From: Heterostelium multicystogenum
Taxonomy: Eukaryota; Evosea; Eumycetozoa; Acytosteliales; Acytosteliaceae
Assembly: GCA_003667245.1 (NCBI GenBank)
Contig: RCNN01000176.1
Location: 1-64,000 of the forward strand
DNA length: 64,000 nucleotides
Direction of reading: 5' to 3'
Made by a program: the position numbers and the translations under genes. Below are positions 59,202 to 64,000 of the stretch, in pieces; the first letter of the stretch is position 1; each line of letters begins with the position of its first letter. A model generated the notes under the pieces. It saw only the letters and a list, made by a program, of their open reading frames with translations. It did no database searches and was not told the DNA's origin.

Positions 59202-60097
59202 TCAGTAGAAGATTCCCGCAAGATTGCCCTTTTCTACGAATTCACGCGGCTCGCGTAAAATTTGCTCCAGAATTGAGAGTCTCGAGCTGCCTTCTTCGCG
59301 TAGAAGGGTACCGACGAGTAGGCCTCTTTTAAGCGTCGCGAGCCCTGCGCCCGCCTTTCGGCTTCCTGGATGCTCAAAGCTCCACTTTGCCAGATTTCCA
59401 TCCAGAAGCTGTCGGCCCGCAGTGTCTCGGAAGGTTTTGTTTGCGAAGTCGTAATAAGCATTTCGTACCTCCGGCACGTAGAAGGTCAGGGATTCATAGG
59501 TCGTTTTAATCATACGCTGGATATTGCCAAGCGTGTCACCCTCAACCCAGCTCAGCGACGGAATGCCCAGCTGTTCATCACCGTCAATTTGCCGCAGATG
59601 GGGTCGGACATGGTCAGTTGTTTTGTGTTTGAGGGCGGATGAAAGCATTGCATCGGTTCTGCGGCGCGTTGCTATGTCCGATAGTCCGTCCGGGTCACCG
59701 ATAAACTCGCGCTTTGTATTGGCTGCGAAGGCCCCACAGCGGCGTATATACCGTTACCACCTCTGCCTGGCTCAACCCAACTTACATCAATCCAAACCTT
59801 TTTTGGCTTCACCATCACGGAGAAGTAGTTTCCATTCATCCCTTCCGTACGAAAGGTATAAACCTCCGTATCGGAATAGATTTTCTCAACCTCAAAGCCG
59901 ATAAATTTGGTGCCGAGGCTCACTTCCGGCATTAACTCAGTCAGGTATTTGGTGCTACTGGTCTGGTAGAGAAACAGGTCCTCCACTTGAGCGAAAATCT
60001 GAAGGCATTCTGCCGCGAAGTAATCATCCAGTGAGGTGTTCAACGTTACAGGGCTTCTGGCATCCGGGACGCACTGACTGAATTCGTTTTCTCCCAT
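59202..60097 (-). CDS. Unrecognised protein (frameshift)
   Basis: About 298 residues. First part from ATG 60097 (MGENEFSQCVPDARSPVTLNTSLDDYFAAECLQIFAQVEDLFLYQTSSTKYLTEL...VKPKKVWIDVSWVEPGRGGNGIYAA), second after a slip near 59737 (NTKREFIGDPDGLSDIATRRRTDAML...RQIDGDEQLGIPSLSWVEGDTLGNIQRMIKTTYESLTFYVPEVRNAYYDFANKTF...). No signal peptide, membrane segment or known motif. GC is lower than around it, which with the adjacent IS suggests acquisition. Function unknown. Confidence 0.6.
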
Positions 60098-60230
60098 CAA
60101 TAGTCAACTTTCCAGGTTGCGAGCGATGGCGAGTTTTATAGTCGGTTTGGTTTGGTGATGGCTATCAGCGAAATACGACGATACGTGACGCCGTATTTCT
60201 GCTTTCCGAAGGGCGATGAAAATCCAGCTC

Positions 60231-60810
60231 TTAAATATGCAGCCAGGCCATCCCTCCGAGCACCACACTCACACCACCGGCGGTATACGCCATGCGCTTC
60301 AACCATTCCTTCCTTGTCAGCAACGTGATCGCCGCCAATGAAATCGCGATCTGAATCGCGGTCATCGCCTGCGCCCAGCGGTGATGCTGATGCAGCGCCT
60401 GTTTCTGACTTTTCATCCCATTCCTTCGACGTGGCCTCGAGCTTTTCGGCTTGTTTGCGCACGTCTTCCTTCTGGGTTTTATAACGCTCGATCTCGTCGG
60501 TGTAGTGCTTGGCATCAACCCCCGGAATATGCGTCGCCAGCTCCGCGAGGTTCTGCCGGCTGGATTTGGCCTGGTAGTAGTTCCACTGGTTGGCGGCTTC
60601 GGTCTTGAAGATGGCGGCGTTGTTTTTGTCCATCGCCGCTTCGCTTTCGGTGGAGCCGGCCTGGTAGCTGAGCATGGCGCCGACGGTGGCCATGATGGCG
60701 GTCATCACGGCGATGCGGCTGGCGAAATTGTCCCCGCTGCGGTGGGCATGTTCGGTGGCGTGTTCGACGTGTTTTTCGTGGGGGCTGGGGACTTCGAAGG
60801 CTTCGGACAT
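60231..60810 (-). CDS. DUF4337 membrane protein (one frameshift)
   Basis: About 192 residues. MSEAFEVPSPHEKHVEHATEHAHRSGDNFASRIAVMTAIMATVGAMLSYQAGSTESEAAMDKNNAAIFKTEAANQWNYYQAKSSRQ is typical of DUF4337: a first membrane helix, a long helical stretch, and two C-terminal helices (ITLLTRKEWLKRMAYTAGGVSVVLGGMAWLHI) after a slip near 60400. Function unknown. Confidence 0.87.
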
Positions 60811-60864
60811 GGGGGCGTCTATGAAGGGTTTGAGGGACTCTGATTCTTCACCAGCGAAGCTGTC

Positions 60865-61749
60865 TCAATCCTGTACGTAATGCTGCAAACCGGCCACCAG
60901 GGCGTCAAAGGTGACGCGGCAGCGCGGGCTGTTGCGCAGGTCTTCGTGCATGGTGACCCAGGTGTCCAGTTGCAGGGCGAATGCGTCCGGCAGCACTCGG
61001 CTCAGGCGGGCGTCTTGCCGGGCCAGTTTGACCTGGCAGCCACCGATGCCGGCGCCGGCGCGGATCAGGGCCAGTTGTGCGAGGTCGCTGTCGCTGCTGA
61101 GGGAAAAGGCGCTGCGGTCGAAGCCTTTGACGGCCAGGCTGCGGATGAAGGCGCTTTCCTGGTCGTAGCCGATGACTGAATGAGCTGAGAGATCATTCAG
61201 GCCCTGGGGGATGCCATGTTGTTGCAGGTAGTCGTTGCGCGCATGCAGGCCGACTTCGATAACGCCGATCCTTTTCGCCAGAAGTTGTTCCTGGCTGGGT
61301 CGGACCATTCGCACGGCGATGTCGGCCTCCAGTTGCAGCAGGTCCAGCAGGCGATTGCTCAGCACCAGTTCGACCTTGAGGTGCGGGTGCTGCTGGCGCA
61401 GTCGGGTGATGATCGGCGGCAGGACTTCCACGCCGATCACTTCGCTGGCAGACACTCGTACCACGCCGCGCACTTCGGGGCCTTGGGGCGACGCGGCGCG
61501 CTCGAGTGCGGCAGCCGTGGTTTCCATGGTTTCGGCATGGGTGCGCAGGGTGAGGGCGACCGCCGTGGGCAACAGGCCGCTGGCGGAGCGGGTGAACAGC
61601 ACCACGTTGAGGGATTTTTCCAGCGCAGCGATGTGCCGCCCGACCGTGGGCTGCGTGATGCCGAGCTGCCGTGCGGCCCCCGACAACGATCCTTCCTTGA
61701 GTACCCCGAGGAACGACCGGTAAAGCTCCCAACCAATATTTGATGCCAT
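60865..61749 (-). CDS. LysR-family regulator
   Basis: Intact, 294 residues from ATG 61749 (MASNIGWELYRSFLGVLKEGSLSGAARQLGITQPTVGRHIAALEKSL: N-terminal winged helix). The effector domain has SASEVIGVEVLPPIITRLRQQHPHLKVELVLSN. It is divergent from the NAD-dependent epimerase-like gene 97 bp away, which it probably controls. The long open frame reaches upstream to 62190 without support. Confidence 0.92.
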   Translation of the reverse strand: MASNIGWELYRSFLGVLKEGSLSGAARQLGITQPTVGRHIAALEKSLNVVLFTRSASGLLPTAVALTLRTHAETMETTAAALERAASPQGPEVRGVVRVSASEVIGVEVLPPIITRLRQQHPHLKVELVLSNRLLDLLQLEADIAVRMVRPSQEQLLAKRIGVIEVGLHARNDYLQQHGIPQGLNDLSAHSVIGYDQESAFIRSLAVKGFDRSAFSLSSDSDLAQLALIRAGAGIGGCQVKLARQDARLSRVLPDAFALQLDTWVTMHEDLRNSPRCRVTFDALVAGLQHYVQD

Positions 61750-61845
61750 GCATAAATGTATAGCGTCTGGATGATCTTCGGCAATTCCTCTATAGCTCGC
61801 CGGCAAACAGAATCGCCCCATCACACAACCCTCAGGGGAAAAAGC

Positions 61846-62814
61846 ATGAACAAGGTTCTGGTAATGGGCGCGACAGGCGGGATTGGTGGCGAGGTGGCAC
61901 GGCAGTTGTTCGCTGCGGGCTGGCAGGTGTGCGCCCTGACGAGGGATGTGGATAAGGCTCACAAGCAGAATGCCGATTTCACCTGGATAAAAGGTGATGC
62001 GCTGAACCGTGGGGAAGTCGTCGCAGCGGCCCGGGGTTGTTCGGTGATCGTGCATGCGGTGAATCCGCCGGTTACCAGCACTGGGTGGAGCTGGTGCTGC
62101 CGATGATCGACAACAGCATCGCGGCGGCAGTCGCGGAAGGGGCGACGATTGTCTTGCCGGGCACGGTGTACAACTTCGGGCCTGATGCATTCGCGCGGTT
62201 GGAGGAAGATTCGCCGCAGCATCCCCTTACCCGCAAGGGCGCGATCCGGGTAGAGCTGGAGCAGCGTTTGCTTGAGGCGACCCGGCAGGGCGCACGAGCG
62301 CTGATCGTGCGGGCAGGCGATTTTTTCGGCGCCAAGGCCGGCAGCAGCTGGTTTTCCCAAGGCCTGGTCAAGCCCGCAAAAACCGGTGGCCAACGTGAGC
62401 TATCCAGGGGCGCCGGGCGTGGGGCATCAGTGGGCTTACCTGCCTGATGTGGCGAGGACCATGGTCGAGTTGATTGCACGCCGCGACAGCCTTGATGCCT
62501 TCGCCCGGTTTCATATGGCGGGGCACATAGATGCCGATGGTCGGCAGATGAGCCAGGCGATTCAGCGGGTGGTGTCACGCAGGACCGGCCAGCAGCCTTC
62601 TGTACGTGCTTTCCCGTGGTGGCTGCTGAAACTGGCCGCGCCCTTTGTCACCACCTTCCGCGAGATGCAGGAAATGCGTTACCTGTGGCAAACCGAGGTG
62701 CGCATGGATAACGGCCGTCTCGTACAGATATTGGGCAGCGAACCGCACACGCCTTTGGACGAGGCGGTTGAGGCGACATTGGTGGGTATCGGCTGCTTGC
62801 CTAAGCGCGCCTGA
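61846..62814 (+). CDS. NAD-dependent epimerase/dehydratase-like protein (two frameshifts)
   Basis: About 322 residues. MNKVLVMGATGGIGGEVARQLFAAGWQVCALTRD is an atypical-SDR NAD(P) motif (GATGGIGG); VLPGTVYNFGPDAF carries the Tyr (YNFG), RYLWQTEVRMDNGRLVQILGSEPHTPLDEAVE is the C-terminal lobe. Breaks near 62078 and 62378. The start follows CAGGGGAAAA at 61833-61842. Substrate unknown. It overlaps the next gene tail to tail by 14 bp. Confidence 0.85.
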
Positions 62815-63158
62815 TCAATCGCACATACACCGCGATGTTGATCAACAGCACCAGCGCGCCCAGCCCCAGCTGGATCTGCGGCGTCAGCCCGGCCGGGTAG
62901 ATCAGGGTCAGGATGTAATGCTCGATAAAGCCGCCGCCATATCCGTCCTGCCCGGCCAAATGACGAAACAGATTTTCCCAGCGGGTCAGCGGGCAGGGCA
63001 GATGGAACACTTCAACGGCAACGCCCCACGCGGCGGCAGGCAAATGCAGCCACATGACCGGTCGCCATTTGAGGGCGAGCAAAACCGCCAAACAGCACGA
63101 ACAGAATGAACGACAAATGAAACAGCACCAGGCCGTCGGCGGCGAAGCGGTAGAGCAT
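62801..63158 (-). CDS. DUF2784 membrane protein (one frameshift)
   Basis: About 118 residues with four membrane helices: MLYRFAADGLVLFHLSFILFVLFGG..., WLHLPAAAWGVAVEVFHLPCPLTRWEN, and LGLGALVLLINIAVYVRLIRRA. The CPLT-WE motif is characteristic of DUF2784. An extra T near 63087 breaks the frame. Function unknown. Confidence 0.87.
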
Positions 63159-63182
63159 GATGGGGTTCGCTTTTTGAATGGA

Positions 63183-64000
63183 TCAGGTCCCGAATTCTTC
63201 CTTCAGGAACTCGATAAACACCCGCAATTTCTTCGGCGTGTTCGTACGGTTGAAGTAATACAAATACAGCGCGCTGTGGGCAATCCAGTCGTCCAGCACC
63301 TCCACCAACTCACCGCGTTGCAGGTACTGCTCGACGCTGGAGCGCGCCACGTAGGCAAAGCCAAACCCGTCCAGCGCACCGCGCACCATCAATTCAACAT
63401 CGTTGGTCGCCAGCCGGCCTTTTACCGTAACCCGCATCTGCTTGCCGGCTTTTTCAAAGTCCCAGCGGTGCAGCGAGCCGGTCTGCGCACTGCGGTAGTT
63501 GACGCACTCATGCTCGAGCAAGTCGTGGGGATGAGTGGGCAGTTTGCGCCCCTGCAAATACTGCGGCGTGGCGACGATGACGAATCGCAACTGCGTCGCC
63601 ACCGGCACCACCACCATGTCTTCGGCCAGCACATGGTCGTAGCGGATGCCCGCGTCAAAACCCTGGGCGACGATGTCCACCAGGCTGTTGTCCACCGCCA
63701 CTTCCAGGTTGATGCCCGGGTATTTGCGCAGGAAGCGCTGGAGCAACGGTTGCAGGACCATTCGGCTGGCGGTGGAGGGAATGTTCAGGCGCAAGGTGCC
63801 GGCGGCGTCGACCGTCGCCGCTGCTACGCTGTGCAGGCTGGTTTGCAGTTCTTCCAGCAGCGGCGTGATCTTCTGGATCAACTGCTCGCCGGCCTCGGTC
63901 ACGCTGACGCTGCGGGTGGTGCGGTTGAGCAGTTGCACACCTAACTGTTTCTCGAGAGCGCGCACGCGATGGCTGACGGTCGACACCGGACAGGCTGCTG
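63183..64000 (-). CDS. LysR-family regulator (N-terminus beyond window)
   Basis: At least 270 residues. The visible part starts inside the helix-turn-helix (VSTVSHRVRALEKQLGVQLLNRTTRSVSVTEAGEQ), followed by the effector domain with LRLNIPSTASRMVLQPLLQRFLRKYPGINLEVAVDN and FVIVATPQYL. This is the CrgA-like LysR group, often next to divergent oxidoreductase genes; that neighbour would lie outside the window. Confidence 0.93.
   Translation of the reverse strand, partial: AACPVSTVSHRVRALEKQLGVQLLNRTTRSVSVTEAGEQLIQKITPLLEELQTSLHSVAAATVDAAGTLRLNIPSTASRMVLQPLLQRFLRKYPGINLEVAVDNSLVDIVAQGFDAGIRYDHVLAEDMVVVPVATQLRFVIVATPQYLQGRKLPTHPHDLLEHECVNYRSAQTGSLHRWDFEKAGKQMRVTVKGRLATNDVELMVRGALDGFGFAYVARSSVEQYLQRGELVEVLDDWIAHSALYLYYFNRTNTPKKLRVFIEFLKEEFGT

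Noticed and set aside
54160..60130. Defined genomic island integrated at tRNA-Ser
   Set aside because: No integrase gene and no second copy of the tRNA 3' end are seen; accessory genes follow the tRNA, but no boundary can be shown.

Overview
The window is chromosomal DNA from a Pseudomonas of the P. fluorescens lineage. The reasons are the gene order yceF | yceD-rpmF-plsX-fabD-fabG-acpP-fabF-pabC-mltG-tmk-holB-tatD (the order of the P. aeruginosa PA2972-PA2959 block, without fabH), high GC content, an RgsA-type sRNA after tatD, abundant Pseudomonas REP doublets, and typical neighbours such as the etf genes and the ATP-grasp/alpha-E/transglutaminase cassette.

Data quality dominates what can be read. 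Most genes longer than about 500 bp carry one or more single-base insertions or deletions, often in short homopolymers. This includes genes that cannot plausibly be dead (plsX, fabG, acpP, fabF, tmk, holB). Coordinates for such genes run from the real start to the real stop across the frame breaks, and they are called CDS because sequencing or assembly error is the simplest explanation. A few long open frames (moaA, an MFS gene, an IclR gene) hide pairs of compensating shifts. Two apparent fusions (GntR to ADP-ribosylglycohydrolase, AraG to AraH) are probably artefacts of the same kind.

Layout. 0-10.4 kb: fatty-acid/phospholipid synthesis and ribosomal L32 cluster, then folate, cell-wall, nucleotide and replication genes; pilZ, expected between holB and tatD, is missing. 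10.4-13.9 kb: RgsA sRNA, TetR regulator, MoaA, a lipoprotein and a DUF1285 protein. 13.9-18.3 kb: a GntR-controlled set (ADP-ribosylglycohydrolase, NCS1 permease, PfkB kinase) resembling E. coli yegTUVW. 18.3-22.9 kb: methyltransferase, small proteins, MFS transporter, HD hydrolase, GNAT. 23.0-28.3 kb: sugar dehydrogenase, AraFGH-type ABC importer and an IclR regulator. 28.4-30.6 kb: alcohol dehydrogenase with divergent AraC. 30.7-34.7 kb: ETF-QO divergent from etfBA with a PsrA-like box and another strong dyad between them. 34.7-41.1 kb: binding protein, OmpA lipoprotein pair, MocR regulator and several small proteins. 41.5-46.3 kb: ATP-grasp/alpha-E/transglutaminase cassette and a cytochrome c gene, meeting at a 353-bp tandem duplication. 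46.7-53.7 kb: thiolase and FadB-like beta-oxidation pair, amidotransferase, CorA, acyltransferase, crotonase. 54.1-60.1 kb: tRNA-Ser(GGA), then accessory genes, including an M24 peptidase gene split by a complete IS21-family element with a 5-bp target duplication, and an unrecognised gene. 60.2-64.0 kb: DUF4337 protein, LysR with divergent epimerase, DUF2784 protein, and a LysR gene cut by the window end.
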